A stretch of 64,000 nt of DNA from NCBI RefSeq assembly GCF_001598055.1, contig NZ_CP014844.1, forward strand, positions 682,001 to 746,000, written 5' to 3'. This DNA comes from Cupriavidus nantongensis (GTDB lineage: Bacteria; Pseudomonadota; Gammaproteobacteria; Burkholderiales; Burkholderiaceae). Shown piece by piece: positions 10,790 through 18,495 of the stretch; within the stretch, counting starts at the first letter, position 1; every line of letters begins with the position of its first letter. A program made the translations under genes and the position numbers. Under the pieces are notes generated by a model. It was not told the origin of the DNA. It did no database searches and saw only the letters and a list, made by a program, of their open reading frames with translations.

Positions 10790-12262
10790 ATGGCAAGACT
10801 GGTAATGATCCTGCTGGGCGTCGACTACCTGCGCACGCGCTGGCGCGGCCTGTTGTGGCTGGGCTGGGTGAGCGTGGTGCTGGGCGTGGTGGCGTTCGTC
10901 GATGCCCTGGACAACGCCATCTACTTCCCGATGACGCCGTTCGCGCTGGTGCTGCTGCTCGAAGGGCTGGCCACGCTGGTGGTGGCACGCAGCGGCATCG
11001 GCGGGCAGCGCACGCTGCGCCAGGTCAAGGGCGTGTCGTTCTGCTTTGCCGCGTTGCTGATCCTGGCCGGCCACCATCACGGCCACTTCGTGCTGTCGAT
11101 GATCTTCGCCACGCTGTTCCTGGCCGACGGGCTGCTGCAGATCGTGTCGGCGCGGGTGGTGCGCTTCCGCACCTGGCGCCTGGCGATGGCCGTGGGCGTC
11201 TTCGAGATCCTGGTCGCGATCTTCTTCTACCAGCCGTACCCAACCCACTATGTCGGCACCGTGCCGTATTGCCTGGGCCTGGGACTGATCTTCGGCGGCT
11301 GGAACCTGTTGCTGCTGGCCTCGCGCCTGCGCCGGCTCGACCATAACCCCGGCATGGACGCGGCCGATGCGGTGCCGGCCGCTACCGCGCCGACGCTCCA
11401 CCCGGCCAGCGACGCGCCCGACCTGAAGCTGTGGGACGGCCCGCCCGGGCCCGACGAGCATGCGCTGACGGTGCATGTCTGGACCCCGGTCGGTTCCGCC
11501 CGCGGCGAAGCACGCCGCCAGCCGCTGGTGGACCGCTATATCGCCGCGGTCGACCGCGACGGCGTGATCTCCACCGGCCACGCCGCGCTGGAATCGCCCG
11601 AGGGCATCTACATCAGCCTGTACCCGGCCGAAGAGATCGACCGCTCGCCCGACGAATTCACCCGCATCCTGCGCGCCACGCGCGAGAACGACGTGGCCGG
11701 CAAGTTCCAGCCCGACTACCAGACCGAAGCGGCCGCCTGGTGCCCGTCGACGGTACAGGTGCGCATCCGCAACTACGACCCCGGGCGCCTGCGCCGCTTC
11801 TGGGACGCGTACCGGCAGGACACCACCTACAACCTGACCTACCGCAATTGCTCCAGCACGGTCTCGCACGCGCTCGAAGCGGCGCTGGAAGGCGCATCGG
11901 CCCGGGTCTGGCGCCAGGTGCGCGGCTGGCGCCCGCTGTGGCGCCTGCTCGCCACGCCCGAGCTATGGGTGGCGGCGCAGATCCGCAAGCGCGCCAAGAC
12001 CATGGCCTGGACTCCGGGCCTGACGCTGGACTACGCCCGCGCGCTCAGCATGCTGGCCGATCCGCGGCCGTCCGGGTGGGCCAGCATGACGCGCATGGCG
12101 CTGGGACAGATGCGGCGCCAGCGCCAGGACTGGCGTGAGGCCGCACAGCGCGCCGAAGCCGGGCAGGGCGCGCAGGCCGGCAATGTCGCAAGTGCTGCAA
12201 ATGCCGGTAATGCCGGCAGTGCCGGTAGTGCCGGTAGTGCCAGGCCGCGCGGGAACGATTAA
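10790..12262 (+). CDS. HdeD-like membrane protein fused to a permuted papain-like (NlpC/P60-type) domain
   Basis: 490 residues. Residues 1-180 hold six hydrophobic helices in three pairs (GLLWLGWVSVVLGVVAFVDA, FALVLLLEGLATLVV, FCFAALLILAGHHHGHFVL, LAMAVGVFEILVAIFF and so on), the layout of HdeD/DUF308 proteins. After a Pro/Ala linker (185-215), residues 220-370 look like a circularly permuted NlpC/P60 or YaeF/YiiX-type cysteine hydrolase: a strand with a histidine, STGHAAL (H264), comes before the helix with the cysteine, YRNCSSTVSHAL (C354). The tail (407-490) is helical and ends in an Ala/Gly/Ser/Asn repeat. A peptidase, amidase or acyltransferase on the membrane face is inferred. The ATG at 10790 comes shortly after AAAAAGGGG. 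Confidence 0.68.
   Translation: MARLVMILLGVDYLRTRWRGLLWLGWVSVVLGVVAFVDALDNAIYFPMTPFALVLLLEGLATLVVARSGIGGQRTLRQVKGVSFCFAALLILAGHHHGHFVLSMIFATLFLADGLLQIVSARVVRFRTWRLAMAVGVFEILVAIFFYQPYPTHYVGTVPYCLGLGLIFGGWNLLLLASRLRRLDHNPGMDAADAVPAATAPTLHPASDAPDLKLWDGPPGPDEHALTVHVWTPVGSARGEARRQPLVDRYIAAVDRDGVISTGHAALESPEGIYISLYPAEEIDRSPDEFTRILRATRENDVAGKFQPDYQTEAAAWCPSTVQVRIRNYDPGRLRRFWDAYRQDTTYNLTYRNCSSTVSHALEAALEGASARVWRQVRGWRPLWRLLATPELWVAAQIRKRAKTMAWTPGLTLDYARALSMLADPRPSGWASMTRMALGQMRRQRQDWREAAQRAEAGQGAQAGNVASAANAGNAGSAGSAGSARPRGND
12202..12243 (+). repeat. in-frame 9-bp tandem repeat at the end of the HdeD-fusion gene
   Basis: Four full units of TGCCGG(T/C)A(A/G) plus a partial unit encode the Gly-Asn/Ser-Ala tail of the preceding protein. 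Because the unit is 9 bp, slippage would change tail length without breaking the frame. Confidence 0.85.
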
Positions 12263-12310
12263 GCTCGCGGTATTTTCCTGAAACCGTGGAGCCAGAGGAG
12301 ACATCGCATC

Positions 12311-12658
12311 ATGCCAACACGCCAGCGAATCCTGATCCGCATTGCCGCCCTTGCCACCGTCGCGGTGGCATGCGGCGCGCATGCGCAGACGCCGGACCAG
12401 GGCGGTGCCGCCGCCGCCATCAATGAAGCCGTGCAGCAAGGCACCAACCCCTACCGGCCCGACCCTTCGGCGACGCCGGGCAGCATCCAGTCGGACGAGT
12501 GCCGCGCCTTGGCCGAGCAGATCGCGCAGGCGCCCAAGCGCGAGTACCGTGCCACGCAGCCGTCCATCGAAACTGCCCAGGGCCGCAAGGTGCCGGAACT
12601 GGAGCGTGACCGGCCGAAGAAGGCGCTGCAGCGGGCGTACCGGGAGAAGTGCACCTGA
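12311..12658 (+). CDS. small secreted protein of unknown function
   Basis: 115 residues; GAGGAGA lies about 12 bases upstream of the ATG. Residues 1-25 are a signal peptide (RILIRIAALATVAVACGAHAQ). The mature part begins with TPDQGGAAAAINEAVQQGTNPYRPD, then a helical SDECRALAEQIAQAPKREYRA and a basic tail ending REKCT; the two cysteines may be bridged. Similar small Ala/Gln-rich periplasmic proteins are common in Burkholderiaceae, but I recognise no named family. It probably follows the HdeD-fusion gene as its own unit 48 bases downstream, and a terminator lies 68 bases past its stop. Confidence 0.68.
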   Translation: MPTRQRILIRIAALATVAVACGAHAQTPDQGGAAAAINEAVQQGTNPYRPDPSATPGSIQSDECRALAEQIAQAPKREYRATQPSIETAQGRKVPELERDRPKKALQRAYREKCT

Positions 12659-12725
12659 GCCGGCACCGGGTCGGCCGCGGCAGGCCATGGCCAACCACAG
12701 CCGGCGATAGCTGGCAACACACATC

Positions 12726-12757
12726 GCGGGCGGCACCACAGCCGCCCGCTGCTTTTT
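12726..12757 (+). terminator. Rho-independent terminator
   Basis: A perfect 9-bp stem GCGGGCGGC/GCCGCCCGC with a 6-base loop is followed by TGCTTTTT, downstream of the small secreted protein gene. Confidence 0.88.
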
Positions 12758-12900
12758 CCGCCTTGCTCCGGCCGTTCCGGCCCGCCTTTCTCCAATACCG
12801 ATCGTTCCCCATGCACCTGCGCGGCGCATGGCTGCCCCATGGCCACGCACCCGCCTGCCGCCGGGCCCGCCTGTTTCACCGAGACGGGTAAAAATACATT

Positions 12901-12927
12901 TGTTTCATGGTTATCCATGATGGAACA
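12901..12927. promoter_or_regulatory. candidate operator upstream of the amino-acid-binding protein gene
   Basis: TGTTTCAT ... ATGGAACA forms an 8-bp inverted repeat with one mismatch around an inner perfect repeat, CATGG-TTAT-CCATG (12906-12919). It lies about 72 bases before the start codon, in the only AT-rich part of the region. TGGAAC (12921-12926) and TAGCAT, 17 bases apart, could be a weak -35/-10 pair overlapping the right arm. The adjacent RpiR-type regulator is the natural candidate to bind it; this is inference. Confidence 0.4.
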
Positions 12928-12998
12928 CTTGTTGCTATTTGCCTAGCATGCCGATGCAAGCGCGCATCGCGTGAACGCTACCCATGGAGAAGCCTGAT

Positions 12999-13937
12999 AT
13001 GAATGCAACACAAGACACCTGTCCGCGCAGTGCCCGGCGCCCCCTGGCGGCGCCGCTTGCCGCCGCCGTACTGGCGTTGTTTGCGGGCACGGCAGGTGCC
13101 GCCGACGTGGCGGCCAGCCCGACGCTCAGCAAGATCAAGTCGTCGGGCACGATCGCCATCGGCCACCGCACCTCGTCGATCCCGTTTTCGTACTACGACG
13201 CCAGCCAGAAGGTGATCGGCTTCTCGCAGGACATCTGCGACCGTGTCGTCGATGCGGTGAAGCGCGAGACCGGTGTGCCCGGCCTGCAGGTGCGCATGGT
13301 GCCGGTGACCTCGCAGAACCGGATCTCGCTGGTGCAGAACGGCACCGTCGACCTGGAATGCGGCGTCACCACCAACCTGAAGTCGCGCCAGCAGCAGGTG
13401 GCGTTCTCAACCACCTTCTTTGTTGCGGGCACGCGCTTGCTGGTGAAGAAAGGCAGCCCGGTGCGCGACTTTGCCGACCTGTCCGGCAAGGCGGTGGTGA
13501 CCAACGCGGGCACCACCTCCGAGCGCATCCTGCGCCGGCTCAACGACGAGAAGCAGGCCAATATCACCATCCAGAGCGCCAAGGACTATGGCGAGTCCTT
13601 CCTGATCCTGCAGTCCGGGCGGGTGACGGCATTCATGATGGATGACGTGCTGTTGTCCGGCGCGCGCACGTTGGCCCCCAATCCCGCTGACTGGGTGGTG
13701 GTGGGCACGCCGCAGTCGTTCGAGGCCTACGCGTTCATGATGCGCAAGGACGATCCCGGCTTCAAGCAGGTGGTCGACGGCGCCATCACAGGGCTGATCC
13801 GCAGCGGCGAGATCAACAAGCTCTACGCCAGGTGGTTTGCCGCGCCGGTGCCACCCAGGCAGGTGAACTTCGAGCTGCCGATGAGCGAACCGCTGAAGAA
13901 GGCCTACGCCAACCCCAACGACGCGGCGTTCGATTAA
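12999..13937 (+). CDS. amino-acid ABC transporter substrate-binding protein (GltI-like)
   Basis: 312 residues from ATG 12999, which has GGAG nine bases upstream; an in-frame ATG at 12984 overlaps that site. The signal peptide spans about residues 1-35 (LAAPLAAAVLALFAGTAGAAD). The mature part is a family-3 periplasmic binding protein: LSKIKSSGTIAIGHRTSSIPFSY, GFSQDICDRVVDAVK, VTSQNRISLVQNGTVDLECG and FMMDDVLLSGA. The 'R.S..PFsY....kv.GfsqD' pattern is that of glutamate/aspartate binders (E. coli GltI). No permease or ATPase gene adjoins it, so it is an orphan receptor serving a transporter elsewhere. It converges on an RpiR regulator. Confidence 0.88.
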   Translation: MNATQDTCPRSARRPLAAPLAAAVLALFAGTAGAADVAASPTLSKIKSSGTIAIGHRTSSIPFSYYDASQKVIGFSQDICDRVVDAVKRETGVPGLQVRMVPVTSQNRISLVQNGTVDLECGVTTNLKSRQQQVAFSTTFFVAGTRLLVKKGSPVRDFADLSGKAVVTNAGTTSERILRRLNDEKQANITIQSAKDYGESFLILQSGRVTAFMMDDVLLSGARTLAPNPADWVVVGTPQSFEAYAFMMRKDDPGFKQVVDGAITGLIRSGEINKLYARWFAAPVPPRQVNFELPMSEPLKKAYANPNDAAFD

Positions 13938-13952
13938 GTGCGGCGGGCCGGC

Positions 13953-14879
13953 TCAGCTGCGTCCGGCCGGCACATACGCCCCGGTGCGATGCAATTCGCC
14001 CTCGGCCTGCTCCAGCGCGCGGATGGCGCCCTTGCCCTTGCGCGCCAGCAGTTGCTCGACCAGCGCCTCGACCACGGCCACGCCGGCCGTGATCGACGGA
14101 AAGAACGACGGGCTTTCGACCGAGAACAGCAGTGTGCAGTCCGCGGCCAGCGCGATCGGCGCGACCGTGCTGTCGGTCAGCGCAATCACCTTGCAGCCGC
14201 ACTCGCGCGCGGCCTCGGCCACGCGGATGCTCTCCTGCGAGTACGGCGCGAAGCTGACCACCACCACCGCATCTTTGGGCGCCAGCCCGCGCAATTCCAT
14301 CTCGAGCGTGCCGGCATCGGCGCGGATCAGATGCACGGTGCTGCGGAACAGCCGGTAGACATAGTGGAAGGTAAAGGCGATCGGGAAGCATGCGCGGAAG
14401 CCCGCCACATGCACGCAGGCCGCGTGCGACAGCAGCTCGGCGGCTTGCGGCAGCGCCTTCTCGTTGCTGGCGGCGATCCGGTCCAGGTTCTGGTGCTGCG
14501 CCTCCAGCATCTCGCCCAGCATGCGGCTGGCGCTGCTTTCGCGCACTACCTTGCGCGCACGCCGCGCATACGGCTGGGTGCCGCCGCGCAGCGCGTCGAC
14601 AAACAGCTCGCGCATGGCCTGCCAGCCCTCGAAGCCCAGATGCTGCGACAGCCGCACCAGGGTGGCGGGCTGCACCCCGGCGCTGGCCGCGATCTTGCGC
14701 ATCGACAGCACCGGCACGTCCTGCGGATGGTCGAGCAGGTAGCGGGCACCGCCCTGGAACTGCGTGCTGAGGGCGGGAAAGCCGCGGCGCAACTGTTCCA
14801 GCAGTGCCTCGAGGTCATGGGGCGGCGCTGACGAAGAGGGCGGCAAGGATGGTGAGGGCGGCGCTGGATCGGACGGCAT
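13953..14879 (-). CDS. RpiR/MurR-family transcriptional regulator
   Basis: 308 residues from the ATG at 14877-14879 (GGAG five bases upstream); the frame is open to 14915 without a better site. After a Pro/Ser-rich tail of about 25 residues, residues 30-110 are the RpiR helix-turn-helix domain (VLSMRKIAASAGVQPATLVRLSQHLGFEGWQAMRELF). Residues 130-290 are a SIS sugar-phosphate-isomerase fold (VHVAGFRACFPIAFTFHYVYRLF, DAVVVVSFAPYSQESIRVAEAARECGCKVIALTDS). Such proteins sense phosphorylated sugars or related metabolites. It converges on the amino-acid-binding protein gene with a 15-base gap, suggesting but not proving a functional link. Confidence 0.9.
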   Translation of the reverse strand: MPSDPAPPSPSLPPSSSAPPHDLEALLEQLRRGFPALSTQFQGGARYLLDHPQDVPVLSMRKIAASAGVQPATLVRLSQHLGFEGWQAMRELFVDALRGGTQPYARRARKVVRESSASRMLGEMLEAQHQNLDRIAASNEKALPQAAELLSHAACVHVAGFRACFPIAFTFHYVYRLFRSTVHLIRADAGTLEMELRGLAPKDAVVVVSFAPYSQESIRVAEAARECGCKVIALTDSTVAPIALAADCTLLFSVESPSFFPSITAGVAVVEALVEQLLARKGKGAIRALEQAEGELHRTGAYVPAGRS

Positions 14880-15278
14880 GGTGGCTCCGGCTTCAAGGTG
14901 TAACGATTGTTGCACAGGTGCGGCCGCCTGCGCACCGCGTCGGCGCCATGGTGGACGGATTAACGACCGCGCCGGCCGGAATCTTTACCCCTGATGACAC
15001 GCGGCCACACCACTGTCACTTCGCTACAACGCCGGTTCATCCGCATCGTATTTTCCTTACCCGCTTAACGCATCGTGACTTACACTCCGCGCCATAACCT
15101 CCGGAAAATCGGTCGTCCGGAACATAATGAGTAGCGGAGCGCGAGCATGGGACACAGAAGCCCGGCAGTGCGACACGGTGGGAGGGTCAACCCGCCGTTT
15201 CGGGTCATATTCAGGGTCATCCCGGGGGTCGGATCCTACGCAGGAATCCGGGCTGGCGGGACTCAGGGGGCTGCCGGC
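14880..15278. other. intergenic region of 399 bases between the RpiR gene and the pilus operon
   Basis: It holds the divergent promoters of the regulator and the pilus operon. For the pilus side, TTACCC (15057-15062) and TACACT (15081-15086) are 18 bases apart and could be a weak sigma-70 pair. The part from 15180 to 15278 has several GGGTCA/GGGGTC words and the imperfect repeat GGATCC..GGAATCC. An in-frame extension of the pilin gene reaches 15147 but does not look coding. Confidence 0.45.
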
Positions 15279-15290
15279 ATGCCATGCCGG
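15274..15290. repeat. perfect 17-bp hairpin over the pilin start codon
   Basis: CCGGCATG-C-CATGCCGG is a perfect 8-bp inverted repeat with one central base. The proposed ATG start of the pilin-like gene is at 15279-15281, inside the left arm. In RNA it would fold the start codon into a very GC-rich hairpin. Confidence 0.8.
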
Positions 15291-15695
15291 GGCAGGCCGC
15301 CGCATGGCTTCACGCTGATAGAAGTGATGATCACCGTGGCGGTCATCGCCATTCTTGCCGCCGTCGCCATTCCCAACTACAGCCGTTACGTCGTGCGCTC
15401 GAACCGCGCGGCGATCGAGTCCTTCATGCTGGAGGTCTCGAACGCGCAGGAGCGCTTCCTGGTCGACAACCGGGCCTATGCCGCCAGCCTCGGCGCGCTC
15501 GCCATGTCGGTGCCGGCCGGGCTGGCCACGCGCTACGACGTTACGGTGACACCGGGCGCGGCGCCGCCGCCGCGCTACAGCATCGTCGCCACGCCCAAGG
15601 GCAGCCAGCTCAGCGACACCGATTGCGGCACGCTGACGCTGACCAGCGCCGGCGCCAAGTCCGCGTCGGGTGCGGGTACCGACTGCTGGAACTGA
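15279..15695 (+). CDS. pilE: type IV pilin-like protein (PilE family)
   Basis: 138 residues. The short basic leader MPCRGRPPHG ends at a type IV prepilin peptidase site, G10/F11, followed by FTLIEVMITVAVIAILAAVAIPNYSRYV with the conserved Glu at +5 of the mature protein. The rest is a small globular domain with two C-terminal cysteines (DCGTLTLTS, TDCWN) forming the pilin D-region disulphide. Residues after the helix (AAIESFMLEVSNAQERFLVDNRAYA) resemble PilE-type minor pilins. It opens a six-gene operon with fimT, pilV, pilW, pilX and pilY1, so it is probably a minor pilin of the priming complex rather than the main pilin. The start is uncertain because the ATG lies in a hairpin. Confidence 0.85.
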   Translation: MPCRGRPPHGFTLIEVMITVAVIAILAAVAIPNYSRYVVRSNRAAIESFMLEVSNAQERFLVDNRAYAASLGALAMSVPAGLATRYDVTVTPGAAPPPRYSIVATPKGSQLSDTDCGTLTLTSAGAKSASGAGTDCWN

Positions 15696-15697
15696 CC

Positions 15698-16192
15698 ATG
15701 CGGCCCGATCTTTCCCGCGCGAACGATCGCCGGCGGCCGGCGTGCCGCGGCTTTACGCTGATCGAGTTGCTGTGCGCATTGTCGGTGCTGGCGATCCTGG
15801 CGGTCGCGGCGGCGCCTTCCTTTGCCGCGCTGATCGCCGGCCAGCGCGTGCGCAGCGCCTCGCTGGACCTGGCGTCGGCGCTGGTGCTGGCGCGCAGCGA
15901 AGCGGTCAAGCGCAATGCCACGGTGTCGCTGGCCCCGGCCGGCGCCGCCTGGACCGCAGGATGGGCCGTGAGCGTGGGCGCCGAGACGGTACGTTCGTTC
16001 GGGCCCTATGGCGGGCTGGCCATCACGCCCAGCGCGGCCGGTGGCCTGGCAGTCGGCAACGACGGCCGGCTGACTGGCGCGGCGATGAGCTTCGAGTTCG
16101 CGCCCGGCGGCGATACCGCGGCCACCACGCGCGTGTGCGTGCAGGTCAGCGAGACCGGCCGCATTGCCTCCACCAACGGAGCCTGCACATGA
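15698..16192 (+). CDS. fimT: minor pilin FimT/GspH family
   Basis: 164 residues, starting 2 bases after the pilin stop. The prepilin cleavage site is G18/F19 in CRGFTLIELLCALSVLAILAVAAAPSFAALIAG, with Glu at mature position 5. The next segment, RVRSASLDLASALVLARSEAVKRNATVSL, is the GspH/FimT signature ('a..l...l..aR.eAi.r...v.l'). The C-terminus has cysteines in VCVQVS and NGACT. FimT and FimU-like minor pilins help initiate pilus assembly, and in some species FimT binds DNA for uptake. Its TGA overlaps the pilV ATG by 3 bases. Confidence 0.9.
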   Translation: MRPDLSRANDRRRPACRGFTLIELLCALSVLAILAVAAAPSFAALIAGQRVRSASLDLASALVLARSEAVKRNATVSLAPAGAAWTAGWAVSVGAETVRSFGPYGGLAITPSAAGGLAVGNDGRLTGAAMSFEFAPGGDTAATTRVCVQVSETGRIASTNGACT

Positions 16193-16809
16193 CGCGCATC
16201 ACGAAGCCACGGCGGCGCCTGCCGGCGCGCCGCGCGCAGGCCGGCTTCCTGCTGATCGAAGTGCTGGTGGCGGTGGTGATCCTGCTGGTCGCGCTGCTGG
16301 GCACCGCCGGACTGGTGGCGCGCTCGGGCCAGACCGAGATGGAGTCCTACCAGCGCGTGCAGGCGCTGGCGCTGCTGCAGGACATGGCCGCGCGCCTGAA
16401 CGCCAACCGCCAGGTGGCAGCATGCTATGCCAACGGCGCCGCCGGCATGCAGCTGGGCAGCGCGGCCGCGCCGCCGGCCGCATGCACACAGGGCAGCGCC
16501 GCGCAGAACGCCACCGCCAACGCCGACCTGCAGGCCTGGAACGCGGCCTTGCTCGGCAGCGCCGAGATGCGCCCGGGCGCCAGTTCGGTCGATCCCGCGC
16601 AAGCGGTGGGCGCGATGATCGGCGCGCGCGGCTGCATCGAGACCGTCGACGCGGTCAACCAGGTCTACCGCATCACCGTGGCGTGGCAGGGCCTGGCCAC
16701 CACGGGCGCGCCGGCGCTCGGCTGCGGCAAGGACCAGTACGGCAACGACGCCTATCGCCGCGCGGTCAGCACCCAGATCCGCATCGGCACCCTCGGGACC
16801 GTGTCATGA
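16189..16809 (+). CDS. pilV: minor pilin PilV
   Basis: 206 residues, ATGA overlap with fimT. A basic leader (MTRITKPRRRLPARRAQAG) is cleaved at G19/F20, followed by FLLIEVLVAVVILLVALLGTAGLVARS with Glu at +5; the FLLIEVLVA sequence is typical of PilV. The downstream SYQRVQALALLQDMAARLNANR is the conserved PilV helix. Later it has Cys-containing loops (ACYANGAAG, GARGCIE, LGCGKDQYG). In Pseudomonas PilV joins PilW, PilX, FimU and PilE in a tip complex carrying PilY1. Translationally coupled to pilW through another ATGA overlap. Confidence 0.9.
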   Translation: MTRITKPRRRLPARRAQAGFLLIEVLVAVVILLVALLGTAGLVARSGQTEMESYQRVQALALLQDMAARLNANRQVAACYANGAAGMQLGSAAAPPAACTQGSAAQNATANADLQAWNAALLGSAEMRPGASSVDPAQAVGAMIGARGCIETVDAVNQVYRITVAWQGLATTGAPALGCGKDQYGNDAYRRAVSTQIRIGTLGTVS

Positions 16810-17870
16810 CCGCGCCGCATTCCTCTGTGCCTGCATCGCGGGCCCGCGCCGTGCGCCTGCGCCGCCAGCGCGGCATCTCGCTGATCGAGCTGATGATCGG
16901 CATCACCATCGGCCTGGTGCTGCTGACCGCGCTGGCCGGGCTGTACTACGCCAACAGCCTGTCGCGCACCGAGTTCGCCAAATCGGCGGAACAGGTGGAG
17001 AACGGGCGCTATGCGCTGGAGCAGATCCGGCGCGAGGTGGAGCTGGCGGGGTTCTTTGGTGTGGGCAATATCGCGCGGGGCAACAAGGCCGCGGAGCCGG
17101 CGCTGTGCGCGACCGACCCGGCTGCTTTGGGCTTCTCGTTCACTGCCGAAACCGTGCCGTTGGCACTGACCGGCTATGGGCCGGGCGTGGTGGCCCCGTG
17201 CCTGCCGGATCTGGCAGCGACCTCGGAGGTGCTGGTGGTGCGCCGCGTGTCGACCACGCCGGTAGCGGCGCCGGCGCCGGGGTCGGCTTACCTGCAGGTC
17301 TCGGCGTGTTCGCAGGACTCGCAGAACTTCGTCTTCGATGCCAGCGGTGCGGCGGCCTTCGCGCTGCGCACCAAGGCCTGCGATGCGGCACAGCCGGCCG
17401 AATTGCGCCGGGCCATGGTGCGCATCTTTTACCTGGCAGGCTGCGACCGTTGCAGCAACGGCGGCGACGGCATTCCCACGCTGAAGATGGCCGAGCTGGT
17501 CAACGGCGCGTTCCAGTCGCGCTCGGTGGCGCAGGGCGTGCAGGACATGCATGTGCAGTACGGCGTGGACCAGGACAGCAACGGCTCGGCCGACTGCTAT
17601 GTGACCGATCCGCGCGCCGACAACAGCGCGGTGTGCACCGCCGTGCCCGGCTACGACTGGGGCGTGGTGATCAACAACCTGGCCAATGTCACCACCGTGC
17701 GCGTGCACTTGCTGGCGCGCACGCTGAAGCCCTCCGGCGGCCATACCGACAACCGCACCTACGACATCGGCCGCGCGGCCGCCGCGGGTCCGTTCAACGA
17801 CGCCTACAAGCGCCATGTCTATGCCCAGGTGGCGCGGCTGGTCAACGTCGCCGGGTTGCGCGAGCAATGA
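16806..17870 (+). CDS. pilW: minor pilin / pilus assembly protein PilW
   Basis: 354 residues, ATGA overlap with pilV. Leader MTAPHSSVPASRARAVRLRRQRG is cleaved at G23/I24 and followed by ISLIELMIGITIGLVLLTALAGLYYANS, with Glu at +5; the segment RTEFAKSAEQVENGRYALEQIRREVELAGFFGV is the PilW signature. The large C-terminal domain contains many cysteines and the late motif VTTVRVHLLARTLKPSGGHTDNRTYDIG. It is a tip-complex component with PilV/PilX and contributes to PilY1 display. Confidence 0.9.
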   Translation: MTAPHSSVPASRARAVRLRRQRGISLIELMIGITIGLVLLTALAGLYYANSLSRTEFAKSAEQVENGRYALEQIRREVELAGFFGVGNIARGNKAAEPALCATDPAALGFSFTAETVPLALTGYGPGVVAPCLPDLAATSEVLVVRRVSTTPVAAPAPGSAYLQVSACSQDSQNFVFDASGAAAFALRTKACDAAQPAELRRAMVRIFYLAGCDRCSNGGDGIPTLKMAELVNGAFQSRSVAQGVQDMHVQYGVDQDSNGSADCYVTDPRADNSAVCTAVPGYDWGVVINNLANVTTVRVHLLARTLKPSGGHTDNRTYDIGRAAAAGPFNDAYKRHVYAQVARLVNVAGLREQ

Positions 17871-17892
17871 CGCCGTACCGGCACACACACCG

Positions 17893-18456
17893 ATGAGAGC
17901 CATGATGAAGTCAACCGGCGGCACGCTGCGCCGCAATCAATCCGGGGTCACGCTGGTGGTGACGCTGGTGTTCATGGTGATGTTCCTGATGATCGCGGTG
18001 GCCATGGTCAATTCCGGCCTGATCAACGTCAAGGTGGCGGCCAACCAGCAGCACAGCGCCGAGGCGCGCGACGTGGCGCAGCAGGCCATCGAGCAGGTGA
18101 TCAGTGACGACTTCACCAAGGCGCCGGTGGCGGTGGACGTGCCGGTGGACGTAACCGGCGACGGCACGGCCGACTACGTGGCGCAGGTGGCCGCGCCGAC
18201 CTGCGTGACCAGCAAGCCGGTCGCCAAGGTGATCGATCCGGAGAAGCACCCCGAGGATGCCGAATGCACCCTCGGCAGCAGCACCGGCAACGGCAATCTG
18301 GTGGTGGGCCCAGGCGGCGCCAACGTGGTCAGCTCGCTTTGCAACGATACGCAGTGGGACGTCGCCGCCACTGTCAATGACGCCAACACCGGCACCGTCG
18401 CGACGGTGCACCAGGGCGTGGCCGTGCGCACGCTGTATGGCTCCACCTGCCCCTGA
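17893..18456 (+). CDS. pilX: pilus assembly protein PilX
   Basis: 187 residues from ATG 17893; in-frame ATGs at 17902 and 17905 are equally possible. The N-terminus RRNQSGVTLVVTLVFMVMFLMIAVAMVNSGL is the PilX_N pattern, with cleavage expected at G/V. Mature position 5 is Val, not the Glu of the other pilins here, as is common for PilX/GspK-type pilins at the assembly tip. NVKVAANQQHSAEARDVAQQAIEQVI follows. The C-terminal domain has cysteines at APTCVTS, DAECTLG, SLCNDT and STCP. Spaced 22 bases from pilW and 39 from pilY1. Confidence 0.87.
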   Translation: MRAMMKSTGGTLRRNQSGVTLVVTLVFMVMFLMIAVAMVNSGLINVKVAANQQHSAEARDVAQQAIEQVISDDFTKAPVAVDVPVDVTGDGTADYVAQVAAPTCVTSKPVAKVIDPEKHPEDAECTLGSSTGNGNLVVGPGGANVVSSLCNDTQWDVAATVNDANTGTVATVHQGVAVRTLYGSTCP

Positions 18457-18495
18457 TTGCCAAGGGCGCGACAAGATCCTGAAAGGAAGACCAGC

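Larger units (their letters stand above)
12659..12998. other. intergenic region of 340 bases with a terminator and a candidate operator
   Basis: The left half carries the Rho-independent terminator of the preceding gene (12726-12757). The right half turns AT-rich around 12890-12945 and contains an inverted repeat likely to be the control site of the downstream binding-protein gene. No coding potential or structured RNA is apparent. Confidence 0.6.

Noticed and set aside
12659..12998. tRNA or small RNA gene in this or other gaps
   Set aside because: No cloverleaf, GTTCRANNC box or CCA end was found in any intergenic region checked by eye; a covariance-model search would be the decisive test.
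15147..15278. N-terminal extension of the pilin-like gene
   Set aside because: It would place 54 residues before the prepilin peptidase site, far beyond the usual leader length, and the residues are not conserved-looking.
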